From the NCBI GenBank assembly GCA_903813345.2, contig CAIIXF020000006.1, forward strand, positions 9,598,989-9,662,988: 64,000 nucleotides of DNA. The letters run 5' to 3'. Below are positions 24,890 to 36,750 of the stretch, one piece after another; positions within the stretch are counted from its first letter, which is position 1; every line of letters begins with the position of its first letter. This stretch comes from Owenia fusiformis (Eukaryota; Annelida; Polychaeta; Sabellida; Oweniidae). The translations under genes and the position numbers were made by a program. The notes under the pieces were generated by a model. It was given only the letters and a program-made list of their open reading frames with translations. It did no database searches and was not told the DNA's origin.

Positions 24890-26344
24890 AACAGGATCTT
24901 AAGAGGTTCTGGACAAATCATTTGATTCTGGACTTGACATATTTTTTTTCCAACGAAATCACATCCAAGGGTTGAATTTTTATTGGATATTTAGAGAGCG
25001 AGTCCTGTATTGATTTCAATAAAAAGGTTAAAATAGAACGCTATTTGAGAGTTAATCTTATACTTTCATTACATTGATAAATTAAGGCAAATTCTGAAAA
25101 ATTTTAAAGTGCATTTTTTATGAAATATTATCCAAGTATTTAGATGAAACGGTCTTATTTAAATACAAATCATAACATGATGATATTTTTTCATAAAATA
25201 TTTCTTCAAGAAATTCAATTGAAGGCTCAAGATAAAACGAGCTAATTTAGGTGAAAACCCTTACATGATGATGTGTTTTCATGACTTCTTTCATAAAATT
25301 CCATCAAGGGGTGAAAATAAAATGATCGAATTTAAGTGATTTAAGGATCACGAGGATAGGTTTTCTTGGATATTTTCTATGAAATCCCATCCAGTGGTCA
25401 AGGTAAAATTTTTATTTGGTATATTTGGTCACGTGTTCGAACCCATAGAACCATATAGGAACGTCATTTTGAATGTTACGTGATAAATCCATATAAGGCT
25501 TTTAGAACAATGTGGGGAAAGATGAGGGGAAACCCCTGACACCTGTTCACGATTTTATCCGAACGTTCATCGGATCATTTCGGTTTTTATGCACTTCATT
25601 ATTTTACCGAAGTTTGCCGATTCGATTCGTCGTATTTCGGAATATTGGGGACAATTTTATACTCCATTGGGAGTATTTTTAATCTACTTCTTATTACGAA
25701 GATTCCCGAACCTTGTTCGGATTAATCCGGATTTTCTGACCTACTTCATCTACCGAGATTTAACGAGTTTACATTCGGCTCATTTCGGAATCCTGGTGAC
25801 AATTTTATACTCCATTGGAGTATTTTTGATCTACTTCTCTGGATTTTTGATCTACTTCTTATGACGAAGATTCCCGAATCAGTTCGGATTAATCCGGATT
25901 TTCTGACCTACTTTATCTACCGAGATTTAACGAGTTAACATTCGTCTCATTTCGGAATCCTGGTGACAATTTTATACTCCATTGGAGTATTTTTGATCTA
26001 CTTTTTCTGGATTTTGCCCTACTTATTATAAGTTGACAGCAAGCAAATCAAAAAGTTCGCCATGAACGGGTTTCGATCGACTAACCTAGAGAGTGGAAGC
26101 TAAACACGCTAGCCATGAGGCTAACGTTCACCTGTGTGAGATGATAAAAGTATCATATATTTATACCGAGCGTCAATTTAGAATGATCTTCGCTTTTGAC
26201 TCCACTTAGATACAACTCGTCAGTTGTATCCAGAATAGGTGAACGCCTATGGTGTTAGTGAATAACCAAATCCCAGGCGAGTGGTTCGTATCCCACCGTG
26301 ATATGTTATTTTTGCTTTATTAATACGACAGAAAGGAGCAAGGT
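24890..26344 (+). repeat. Left terminal inverted repeat of the 9.5-kb element
   Basis: Contains three subrepeats with acaattttatactccattgg near 25,651, 25,799 and 25,968; the spacing of the last is lengthened by a short insertion of ctctggatttttgatctactt. Two tRNA-promoter-like stretches follow at about 26,060-26,140 and 26,240-26,305 (the B-box-like GTGGTTCGTATCCCACC). Open stretches such as 25,589-25,864 are by-products of the periodic sequence. Confidence 0.85.
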
Positions 26345-28310
26345 GTAGGTTTGAAAACAAGACGTACGTTTATTTCAATACAGTTTTAGAAACATTAACC
26401 TCTGATAATTGAAGGATTTCCACTTCTGAAGCGCGACTAGATCTAAGAAGTTCATTAATCAAGACAGTGTAAACCTTTTAGATATATGTTAGACAATGTA
26501 CACGCCCCGTGTGGAATCAACTAAATGTTACATTTTGGATTTCATTGAGATCCTGTCATAGTCCTAAAATATTTTTTTCTGGAACATCATTTTTTCAACA
26601 CTGATACAAATTTCCCTGACATTTCCATGACATGTCTACAGTTTCAAAATTCCCGGACTCTTTGGCCCTTTTTGACCTTATTTTAAAATTCTCTGACATT
26701 TCAGGCACTTGGAAAATTAAATCAAAACCCTGACATTTCCAGGTGTGTACGAACGCTGGAATTATTCTTAAAATATCCTTCAAACAAAAGGGGAAAATGC
26801 TATGCACAAATACTCTAATTTAGTTTGTATTGTAATGCGTTGTATTACATTGCATTGCATTGTATTGTGTATTTATTTGAGTGTCCGTTGACGGTAAAGA
26901 AGGCATTTAAAAGTTATTTGTGAAACTTAATAAACTTAATAAACAATACTTTAACAGTATTCTGTTATGGCAAAGTATATTTCATTTTTTCTCTTGTTCT
27001 CTACAATCTGCGTTGAGGACACTGAAGCATATGTCTGTATTTTGTTGGTGGGGGACAGCGTATCCTATCGTTCACGGAGCAAATTCAACTCTCGTTCACG
27101 AGTACCTTGTTTTTGGGCTCTTGTCCCAAAGATAACGATTGTATAAGGTTGCATAATCAGGATTATGAGCTTTCATGTTCTCATAGTTACATCTGTTGTA
27201 AAACGAATCTTGTCGCAACCTCTGCGAATCACGACAGCATAACATTTGAATCACGTTGACATCATTGCAAAACTAGGCTAAATATGCTAAGTCAAGACGT
27301 TAATTAGCCCACGAAAGTTCATGGGTAACTTGAGAACTACAAAATACAACCAAATACTTTTCGAACGTACAATAGCAATATTTCTCACCTAACGTCTTCA
27401 TAGTTTTAGGAACGTATTTTAAACGCATGATAGCCAAATATATCAAGATACTATATCTGCCTAAATGAAGTTATCTAGTGTTTACAAAGTTTTGAAATAT
27501 ATTATATCCAGATCCATCAGAAATTAACTTATCCATTTACATTACACTTTACTAGTTCTAGTATCTTGCATGACTCGTTCATAAGAATTCTTTAATTCTA
27601 CCTCGTTCCCAATACGTCCTCAGACAGACAAGAAATTGAAGTCACACCCGTTTGTTTGCGTGGCATATTTATACGTATACGCACTTTCTCTGATTATTGT
27701 CAAACAAATACATTTCAGGAGAAGAACATAAAAAACAAATGCCTGAAACGAATGCCGAAACATAAATCCCAAGTGATTAAGTATAGAATGTTTTATTCTT
27801 TTACGATTTGATAAGAGACCGAGACTAAGAAATTAAATGCGACGAAATATTTTGACAACGTAATTTGTATACTGTTTTATTCTTAAAGTTCTATGCGATA
27901 AATTATTTTATCTGTTTCAAAATGTTTCATTTTATTTTGCCTATATAAAAGAGATTGAAGAAGATAAGATAAACTGTTCCGTAATATATATTGTGTTTTA
28001 ATAACCTTTTTTTAGAATCACAATGTAAAATAAATCTCCCGTTCCTGCCATTCTGGTAACGCCATGCAATGGATGCAATTCAAAGTGAGAGAGAGATCTA
28101 TGAATAACAGAATGCGTCCATGCCATTAATTTGGCCAAATACATGGCATGACGTAAGTTTAAGTAAGCTACGCCCCCCGCTTTCTCTGGTAAATTATGAC
28201 TTTATTTTTCGGAGTAATGGGTTTCGGACAACTGGGTTTCGGAGAACTGGGGTGTACCCGATTACGCTTTGCACGCCGCTTTAAAATCCCGATGTCTCCA
28301 GAGGTAGTTT

Positions 28311-28760
28311 AATCCGGTAGCCGACAGGCGTTTCTTGCATTATTGAATACAAGCTAACCTTATATTCGCGAATGCAACTAACGCCTTCCGGCTACCTGAT
28401 TAACCCAGTATAATATGACCAAGTCATTTAAATATGAATGGAATAGTGGCAGGTACTATTCGTATTGACATGAGTTTCCAGTAAAATAATAGGTTAATCC
28501 GGTAGCCGACAGGCGTTAGTTGCATTTGCGAATACAAGCTAAGACTATGATTTGGGAATGGAAGATTTCAGCTTCCGGATTAACCTACCATTCTATGGGC
28601 GACTCATTTAAATATGAAAAGAATCTGACAATATTCCATTAATATTTTAATGAATTGCCCATAAAATAGTAAAGTAGGTTTATCCGGTAGCCGACAGGCG
28701 TTAGCGGCATTCGCGAATACAAGCTCCTTTATTTCATAATTTGGGAAATATATATTTTCA
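28311..28760. repeat. 180-bp tandem repeat inside the 9.5-kb element
   Basis: The block aatccggtagccgacaggcg begins near 28,311, 28,498 and 28,680 (in the third copy with tatccgg), each followed by gcgaatacaagct-type text and, later, ctcatttaaatatgaa. A reverse-complement copy of the head (gcgaatgcaactaacgccttccggctacc) lies between the first and second units, at about 28,366-28,398, so the first unit can form a stem. Confidence 0.75.
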
Positions 28761-29557
28761 CAATATTGAAATAGATGGTGGTTCAAAGTGGAATACATAT
28801 CATACAAGTGTCACAGATATTTTTAGTGCATATATGGTCTGTCTTTGCATGACTTTGTAGAACATATCAAAACCCTGGGATCCACAGGGTAACAGTAAGT
28901 ACATTTCGTTAGATCTTCCGAAGTTCATGCTTCAAAGTTGTCAAAGTTGTAAAAGGGTAATCCTTTTTTGAGTACGAAAGCGTACTTTTTGTTCAATAGC
29001 CTTTCCCAGCTGCTAATCTTTTGAGTGCATCGTGCATTCAACGAATTGTATTCACTTATTAACCAATCAGTGCCAGGAACAAAATGCACGCTTACTTTTT
29101 GGGCTAAGTTTAGTGTTTTATGAAGCATGCTACATACAAATGTTACGCTTTTGCTCATTTACTTTGAGAACTATCTATAGGTACACATTACCAATTGACT
29201 CCTAGATTTGAGTGAACAAGTACCTCGTATTTTTCATTTTTCGATATTTTGAGATTTGTTGGCTGATGAGTAACTTGATATTTTATGTCTAAATATATTA
29301 AAGTGGTTAATAGTAATAGTTTTATTGTACACCATAAACTGTTAACGTTTTAGAATTGGGACACAATATATGATTTGATAATAGAACAATACATGTATAT
29401 GTCTTACTCTAAACTCGGTGGTTTGTTTGTTAGTATGTTTTCTTAACAGCTCAATAACTGTTGTATTAATAAGGCGTTATACTATGAAAAAAAGATTGAA
29501 CCATGTAGGCATAGGCAGAGGGAGTATCACACTACCCTACCACGTGAACACATTTAA

Positions 29558-29748
29558 AAAGAATACAGGGTACAGTTAAGTTGCAAATAGAGCGGGTATT
29601 CTTTGTCCTTTTCCATAGGACTTTTCTGGTGATAGTGCGTTGCAAACTGCTCGATGAATCTATACAATGTAAAATCTAGTATTCCTCCAGAACTATGGAA
29701 ATAAACAAAGGTCCTCCATTTGCAACTTCACTGTAGCCTGTATTCCTT
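29558..29748. mobile_element. piggyBac-like MITE flanked by TTAA
   Basis: Inverted ends of about 31 bp: the left starts AAAGAATACAGGGTACAG and the right mirror reads AAGGAATACAGGCTACAG; both continue into aagttgcaaat. TTAA stands on both sides (29,554-29,557 and 29,749-29,752), the target duplication of piggyBac elements. About 190 bp, non-coding, nested in the 9.5-kb element. Confidence 0.6.
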
Positions 29749-32700
29749 TTAAAGAAATACGGGCTACAGTATTGGGGTATAGTAGTTTGATTTTTCAATA
29801 TATCACTAATCTAGCTTCTTTCCTTGAAAAAACATGAGTTTTGATGTACGTATATCAAACATGGGCCACTGCACTATATTGAACCAGGGTGCCGGTGTTA
29901 CATAATGTGATTTCATGGGCCATCATACAACCACCTCTTGCCCACTTTATTCATGTTTTGGATTACAGTTTATACAATGCATAAACAGCATGAAACAATC
30001 ATTTCTACTTGTGGATTAGATTTGTATACATCTCTTTGTGAACTGAGTGTTATGTTCAATATGTGAAAATATCATGGACTTAAATTGTACTTATATTTAT
30101 AACCTGACCACATTTGCATATGTTCAACAACTGACTGAGTGATCGAGTTCATCAAACAATGTTCGTAATAGAGGTCATGAACTTTGCTTTATTCATAATC
30201 CTATTTCTGCAACTGACTCATATTATGCATCTTATTATATAATATTATATGATTTATTTTGATTAGCAGTGTCTCATAAGCCATTGGTGGCTCGAGGCTT
30301 TTTGGATGATTGTACAGATGTATATGTATGAAATTAAGCATGCGACACTTAAATAAAAAACAATACAATATTAAGCTTATAAACTTGCTGATCATATGAT
30401 TTTAATATTTTAATACTACATGATACTCATATCAAAATACCAATGTATTTGTGAACAACTCTTACGTTTGATATTGTACGAATTTTCTGATTTGCTGTAG
30501 TAGTCGTAAATGCAACATATAACAATGTTATGTTACTTTGTGTCATATGAAAAATAAATTCGTACAAAGATGAGTTTTATTTCGTTTGTTATTCAATGTA
30601 GAATACACGTTGTACATTATTTCATGTATAGGATATTGACAATAATCAGACTATCGTATTACAATACAGAAGAATAAAAGAGATAATGATATATGCATTC
30701 TAATTTGAGATTGACATGCGTAAAGGTATCAATATTTTATCTAGTATTTCATTTTACCCCTCCCATCCCATCCCACCCGCTCATCAGCAATCCCCAGAAA
30801 ATTCGTTCGGTGCTTTTAAATGTTAATAGTTCGGTTGAGTTTTAAAAATAAATCTTAAGCACTTTAAATCTAGATAAAATATTCATGATTTGATTGTGAT
30901 TATCATTTCTAATTATTACATGACGGTTCCATTACATTCAATGCGTATCTAATCCTCATAGTTTATACTCGATTTTCGACAGGTAAAGGTAATATATCAA
31001 CCCTCGGTCCCTACTATTTCTCGTGTAGATATATTGCATAACTTTCTCAGATATATCCTGTATATTAAATACATTAAATTACATTATATATGTTAGTCTC
31101 AGCCTAGACAGTATATATATCAATTTTATTGGATAATGCCATGGGCTTTCCCACGATAATGCGTAAATTCGAATGAACTTGAAATGAAATTCAACATCCA
31201 AAATGTGTTAATTTGATCATTCACCGTGTAACTAAAAGCATATTCATGGCCTATTTGCCTTAAAATACGATTGTGATTATGATTTCGAATTCTGTTCTCC
31301 ATATGTAAAATCTAGAAACATAACAGAGTTAAGTTACACGAAATTCAGCCAACTTGAACATGAAGTCTTGTCAATTTACTTAATCGTTGATTGATTTCTA
31401 GGTTTATTAGAATTAAAAGAACGAACGTTTCATCAAACGAGTCCTATATTCAATATCTATTCGTTGGGCCCATTCTTTAAATGTAACTATATTCTTTTAA
31501 CTTTAAAAGTATCTGTTTAGTGCTACTTTAACATATATTCATTATTTTTATCCGCACAACAGTATCAAACGTTAATGCACAACTAGCCATGCCAAGACAT
31601 GGCCACTACCCTCGTCCAAAGTAAAATACAAGGTCCTCATTCTTTAATGATTATGTTTCAATTGATTTAGTTTAGTGATTTAAATGTAGGAAAATGAGTC
31701 GCTGTGATGTCATATCTGGCGCAGCAATTTCAGAGTCACTGCAAAAAATTGAAACATCAGTCGGATCATAAGACTAAATAAAAAAGCTATTTAGGGATGA
31801 ATAACATTCGGTGAAATCCGTGATATCGTTATATCATTCGTTAATTGTCAAAGCTGCGCCCATTTCTCGGTGCAGGCAGATATAAGGCGGCCAGACTGGG
31901 CATACACAAAATGTATTGTATGTGCTCCTTAGGTTGCACTCGGGTGCTATCAACATCGAACACACACACGTTTAAGATACACAGAGATAATTAAGGGATG
32001 AGTGACAAAGGGATGTTAAAAACAGGTGGCTATTGCAATTGATATTTTAATGTAACTTTAGTATGTAAGAATCTTTTCATCAATAAAAATAACATCTTAG
32101 ATATTACAGCTACATGTACAATGTGAGTGTATTTAAAAATGTAGTACATAGCTAGTTCCATCTATAAAGATGTCTGATGACAAAAAGCTCAATTTTCCTT
32201 GATGTCGTGGTCAATGGGACTTTAACACGTGAACTAATGTTTTTTATTTTTTTGTTTTAAAGTCACTTATAGCAAACCTAATCTAACAATTATCTCACTA
32301 TATGCTTATGACATATTCATGTATACGTTGTTTGTCTTTTTTTCAAATCAACCCACGGAAATATGCAATACACCAAGTTAAAAAAGTGGTACGAATCATA
32401 AAAGCGACGTTGGGTGTTTCACTAGTAATTTTTATATGAAAAATCTAGAAATATTACCCAAATTAAACTATGACTATTCAAAAGAAGACATTCAAATCTA
32501 TATTATGTAAAAAAATCAAATTTGTCCGAAGCAGGGATAACGCTCAATTAGAGTGACGAACTTTGTTCTCCAAACCGAGAATGGTCTTTTATGAAAAAAG
32601 TTATGAAAACACATCACCAGATCATGTAAAGCTGTTTTACCTAAAAGATCGTTTTATCTTCACCCTTCGATTGGATTTCATGAAAAAATATTTTTATGAA

Positions 32701-32812
32701 AAAATAGGATTTGTAGGATATCGACGCTCTAACATGTAGTTTTAATCACACGCAGGTATCTGGTTTTATTGCGTGTAGAATGTATCGATATCAGGACCGC
32801 TACATGCCAGTG

Positions 32813-34395
32813 ACCTTGCTCCTTTCTGTCGTATTAAAAAAGCAAAAATAACATATCACGGTGGGGTGCGAACCACTCGCCTGGGACTTGGTTATTCACT
32901 AGTACCATAGGCGTTCATCTATTCTGGATACAACTGACGAGTTGTATTTACGTGCAGTCAAAAGTGAAGATCATTTTGAATTGACGCTCGGTATAAATAT
33001 ATAATACTTTTATCCTTTCGTATCGGTTGCACGTTAGCCTCATGGCTAACGTGCCTAGCTTCCATGCTCTAGGTTAGTCGATCGAGACCCGTTCATGGCG
33101 AATTTTTTGATTTGCTTGTTGTAAAGATATAATAAGTAGGGCAAAATCCAGAAAAAGTAGATCAAAAATACTCCAATGGAGTATAAAATTGTCACCAGGA
33201 TTCCGAAATGAGACGAATGTAAACTCGTTAAATCTCGGTAGATGAAGTAGGTCAGAAAATCCGGATTAATCCGAACAAGGTTCGGAAATCTTCGTCATAA
33301 GAAGTACATCAAAAATACTCCAATGGAGTATAAAATTGTCACCAGGATTCCGAAATGAGACGAATGTTAACTCGTTAAATCTCGGTATATGAAGTAGGTC
33401 AGAAAATCCGGATTAATCCGAACAAGGTTCGGAAATCTTCGTCATAAGAAGTAGATCAAAAATACTCCAATGGAGTATAAAATTGTCACCAGGATTCCGA
33501 AATGAGCCGAATGTAAACTCGTTAAATCTCGGTAGATGAAGTAGGTCAGAAAATCCGGATTAATCCGAACAAGGTTCGGGAATCTTCGTAATAAGAAGTA
33601 GATTAAAAATACTCCCAATGGAGTATAAAATTGTCCCCAATATTCCGAAATACGACGAATCGAATCGGCAAACTTCGGTAAAATAATGAAGTGCATAAAA
33701 ACCGAAATGATCCGATGAACGTTCGGATAAAATCGTGAACAGGTGTCAGGGGTTTCCCCTCATCTTTCCCCACATTGTTCTAAAAGCCTTATATGGATTT
33801 ATCACGTAACATTCAAAATGACGTTCCTATATGGTTCTATGGGTTCGAACACGTGACCAAATATACCAAATAAAAATTTTACCTTGACCACTGGATGGGA
33901 TTTCATAGAAAATATCCAAGAAAACCTATCCTCGTGATCCTTAAATCACTTAAATTCGATCATTTTATTTTCACCCCTTGATGGAATTTTATGAAAGAAG
34001 TCATGAAAACACATCATCATGTAAGGGTTTTCACCTAAATTAGCTCGTTTTATCTTGAGCCTTCAATTGAATTTCTTGAAGAAATATTTTATGAAAAAAT
34101 ATCATCATGTTATGATTTGTATTTAAATAAGACCGTTTCATCTAAATACTTGGATAATATTTCATAAAAAATGCACTTTAAAATTTTTCAGAATTTGCCT
34201 TAATTTATCAATGTAATGAAAGTATAAGATTAACTCTCAAATAGCGTTCTATTTTAACCTTTTTATTGAAATCAATACAGGACTCGCTCTCTAAATATCC
34301 AATAAAAATTCAACCCGTGGATGTGATTTCGTTGGAAAAAAAATATGTCAAGTCCAGAATCAAATGATTTGTCCAGAACCTCTTAAGATCCTGTT
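32813..34395 (-). repeat. Right terminal inverted repeat of the 9.5-kb element
   Basis: Longer than the left arm by 128 bp because it has four 146-bp subrepeats (actccaatggagtataaaat at 33,171, 33,317, 33,463 and 33,609). Each subrepeat contains small palindromes, actccaatggagt and ccggattaatccgg. At 33,029-33,054 there is a perfect hairpin, GCACGTTAGCC-tcat-GGCTAACGTGC, which is imperfect in the left arm. Confidence 0.85.
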
Positions 34396-34752
34396 TCCTG
34401 TAGCTGTGACTTTTCGGGTAGCTTTGCCCTGGTTAATGTCTAGATATAAAACCAGGTTTGTACAAATTTTATTATCAATAATGTATCAATGAATAAAAAT
34501 ATTAAAAATAATAAAAATTAATTTTATGGAGCAAAATTCTTAGTACATGTATTGCTCTTGAAAATTATCAATGAAAAGTCAATTATACGACATTATAAAT
34601 CCTGACGCTGAAATGACATAGTTCCAATATGTCTTGTAATAAATTTATATTCCTTCTACTAATAAAAGTATCATGTTTCTTTAGAGAAACTATACCATAA
34701 AGTAAAAGTAAGCTATATAGTACAAATTCTTTTTATCATTGATGTTTTGCAG

Positions 34753-35341
34753 AACCGACCAGCACAATTATTACGGCTTTGCCTTTCACAACAAGAACAA
34801 CCACTACAATCACCACAACTAGTGCACAAACAACTCATGCACCGACGACAACCACCACATCAACCACTACCACAACATCAAAACCGTTGACATCAACAAC
34901 TGCTAAGAGTTCGACAAGTAAAGAACATTCCATCACAAAGTCCGACATTCCAATAGAACCAACCAAATCAACCATAGGCCTACCATTTATAACAACAATT
35001 ACAACATTGAAATCATCAAATGCCACCACTCAGATTGAAACTATGAGCACACCATCGCAATATACAACCTCACAACCGCTTCTCTTAAACTCTACCACGG
35101 ATATTATTATGCGTAACAACACATCCATAGAATTTGAATTAAATGAAAGTATGAACCTTGCCACTATTATTGTTTTGATAACTTTGGGTACATTTTTTTG
35201 CTATTAATTCTCACTGCCCTAATGATTTGTTACTATCGAGGATCTTCATATTTAGTTAGAAGACCTAAGAGGAATCTGATCGTCAGGAGGAGACCAGATA
35301 TAGAATTACAGCGTTTTGATAGACCTTCATTATATATCTAG
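34753..35341 (+). pseudogene. Thr-rich mucin-like membrane protein, terminal exon with frameshift
   Basis: After the acceptor gttttgcag the exon encodes a long Thr/Ser tract (runs such as TTRTTTTITTTSAQTT), then NATT and NSTT N-glycosylation sequons. Next comes a membrane segment (NLATIIVLITLGTFF) that runs into a T7 tract at about 35,193-35,199, where the frame is lost and a stop follows. In the neighbouring frame the text continues LLLILTALMICYYRGSSYLV and a basic tail (VRRPKRNLIVRRR) to a stop at about 35,341. This is the architecture of a type I membrane mucin with a short basic cytoplasmic tail. One homopolymer indel separates it from an intact exon, so sequencing error is possible. Earlier exons were not found. 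Confidence 0.5.
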
Positions 35342-35918
35342 ATTTCATTATGTATCTATTGTATTAATTCTTAGTTTAAAAATTACCGTAATAAAATTAT
35401 GTATATAAATATATATGTACTGTATATATAGGTTTATATAATGTACTGGCTTTGTGAAGGTACAATAAAAAATTGAACGCAATGTGTCTGTTATAGTAGT
35501 TCAATTCTTATGGCATGAAGCTATCATAGGTGTCGTACATATTAGAACGTTCTAGCCCTCGCAAACAATTGCAAACCTCCTGTAATTAACATTACAAATT
35601 ACGAGTGATAAAATAACTGAACTGAAATTGATTTTTGTGGACCCCCTTCATACTCATACCCCCTCCCATAAATATTTCAATCCATTAATTTTTTTAAATA
35701 AATTACTGACATATGAAATATAATTTTTGGGTGTCTCATCTTTTTTCTAAGGACGCATGTTAAACTTTAATATTACACAACTATTTCATGCGCGCAAAAA
35801 ATGGAGTCCATTACGTCTCTTTGCGAGATATGTGATTGTTATAGTGATTTCTCTTATATTAATTGTACGCCTGCCAGTTTATGTAATGTAATATTGGACA
35901 CCCTCAGATCAATAAATC

Positions 35919-36048
35919 ATGGAGGGCAACTGCCGGGGCGATGTGACGTCAACATTAGCAACTAGTACTGTTACTGTAATGGAGGAGGTTGTGAGCGATA
36001 ATTCTTCGGGAATTGTAATGGCGGTCATAGCCATCATAGCCCTGTTAG
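35919..36048 (+). CDS. Exon 1 of the 120-aa membrane protein gene
   Basis: 43 codons plus one base, carrying the N-terminal ectodomain and most of the membrane segment. Confidence 0.65.
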
Positions 36049-36611
36049 GTATGATATATTCTTAAATAGCTTTGTTTAAATTATTTAACTTAATTGCTAA
36101 ACAATGTTTTTAAATACACCCTTAGATTACATGTAATTTCCCAACATGTAAAGTACACTTGCTTGCACTAATGGTGTAATTTACTGTGTGTGCCATCTAT
36201 TAATTGACGTTGCATTATATTTGTAAATCTATATTTCAATGATCGACTTTGAATCGTTTTATTAAGGCATTGTACTCATGCGCCATCTTTAGTGGTATCC
36301 ATCACAGTATACTGTGCCGTGAGGAGACAACAAAATCTCCCAAATATACAGCTTCCTAACTATCAACATGATCAACAGCCCGATGAAGAAGACATAGAAA
36401 TAGATATGTCAGCTGCAAACTCAAGTAGCGACGATGAGCTGTTTATTGTATCAGATGCCGTTGCCACAAGAACTCGTAGTAAAGGTATATCATCACAAGT
36501 ATTCAATTAGTGTAATAATCACTTAGAAGCATCCTTTTATCTTAAGTATTGTGTGATATTCTAATTTCAGGGCCAAGTGCTGTATTGACCCTGCAGGAGA
36601 CTGGTATCTGA
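35919..36611 (+). CDS. Intact three-exon single-pass membrane protein, 120 aa, unidentified
   Basis: Exons 35,919-36,048, 36,293-36,484 and 36,571-36,611 join in phase (donors g|gtatga and g|gtatat; acceptors tttag and ttcag) to give 120 residues and a TGA stop. An in-frame TAA stands 4 bases before the ATG. Residues 1-30 are short and Thr/Ser/Val-rich without a signal peptide. Residues 31-53 are a membrane segment (GIVMAVIAIIALL, then VSITVYCAV across the splice). RR follows, so the C-terminus is predicted cytosolic. The tail is acidic (PDEEDIEIDM, SSSDDELF) and ends LTLQETGI. A poly(A) signal follows at 36,745. It is a real expressed-looking gene, but I cannot name it. It lies beside the mucin-like exon. 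Confidence 0.7.
36293..36484 (+). CDS. Exon 2 of the 120-aa membrane protein gene
   Basis: 192 nt in phase; completes the membrane segment and encodes most of the acidic cytosolic tail (RRQQNLPNIQLPNYQHDQQP). Confidence 0.65.
36571..36611 (+). CDS. Exon 3 of the 120-aa membrane protein gene
   Basis: Begins after ctaatttcag, encodes GPSAVLTLQETGI and ends TGA. Confidence 0.6.
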
Positions 36612-36744
36612 GCTACTTACCACCCCATCTGTCGTACTACACTTGATTCAACACTCGTGTCTCTGTATATTTTGAAGATCCCTATGAACATTCCATGACT
36701 GTGTTATAATCTGATGAATATTTCTTTGTACATCCTCTGAACTG

Positions 36745-36750
36745 AATAAA
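36745..36750 (+). promoter_or_regulatory. Poly(A) signal AATAAA
   Basis: The canonical hexamer lies 134 bp after the stop of the 120-aa membrane protein gene, within a short AT-rich 3' region. Confidence 0.6.

Larger units (their letters stand above)
26345..32812. other. Interior of the 9.5-kb element, no gene recognised
   Basis: About 6.5 kb of AT-rich DNA. The open stretches are short and unconvincing; the best on the minus strand is 28,925-29,158, which has no recognisable domain. No transposase, polymerase or integrase motifs were found on either strand. A segment at about 32,585-32,720 is a diverged direct copy of the right-arm segment at about 33,960-34,110, so part of an older arm seems to lie inside. 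Confidence 0.5.
24890..34395. mobile_element. 9.5-kb element with 1.5-kb terminal inverted repeats
   Basis: The left arm (24,890-26,344) is repeated in reverse complement as the right arm (32,813-34,395). Termini are AACAGGATCTTAAGAGG and its complement. The outer 700 bp differ at only a few positions by eye, while the inner 300 bp are more diverged. The flanks TCCT|AACAGG...CCTGTT|TCCT suggest a 4-bp target duplication. The arms hold 146-bp subrepeats, three on the left and four on the right. The 6.5-kb interior is AT-rich with a 180-bp tandem repeat, a TTAA-flanked MITE and no recognised gene. Most likely a very large non-autonomous foldback transposon; the class is unknown. Confidence 0.85.

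Noticed and set aside
25589-25864. 91-residue open stretch in the left arm, with an 84-residue twin at 33,442-33,696 on the minus strand
   Set aside because: Both are the same arm sequence read in mirror positions. The peptide repeats with the 146-bp unit and is explained by non-coding subrepeats whose length or composition happens to lack stops.
32855-32925. tRNA gene in the arms
   Set aside because: B-box-like GTGGTTCG..CCCAC is present, but I could not fold a full cloverleaf with acceptor stem and anticodon loop; kept only as a tRNA-like hint.
24890-34395. Complete Polinton/Maverick
   Set aside because: Size and inverted repeats fit loosely, but no polymerase, integrase, protease or capsid motifs occur inside, and the target duplication looks like 4 bp rather than 6.
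34835-35029. Val/Asp-rich minus-strand ORF
   Set aside because: It is the antisense of the Thr-rich tract of the mucin-like exon.
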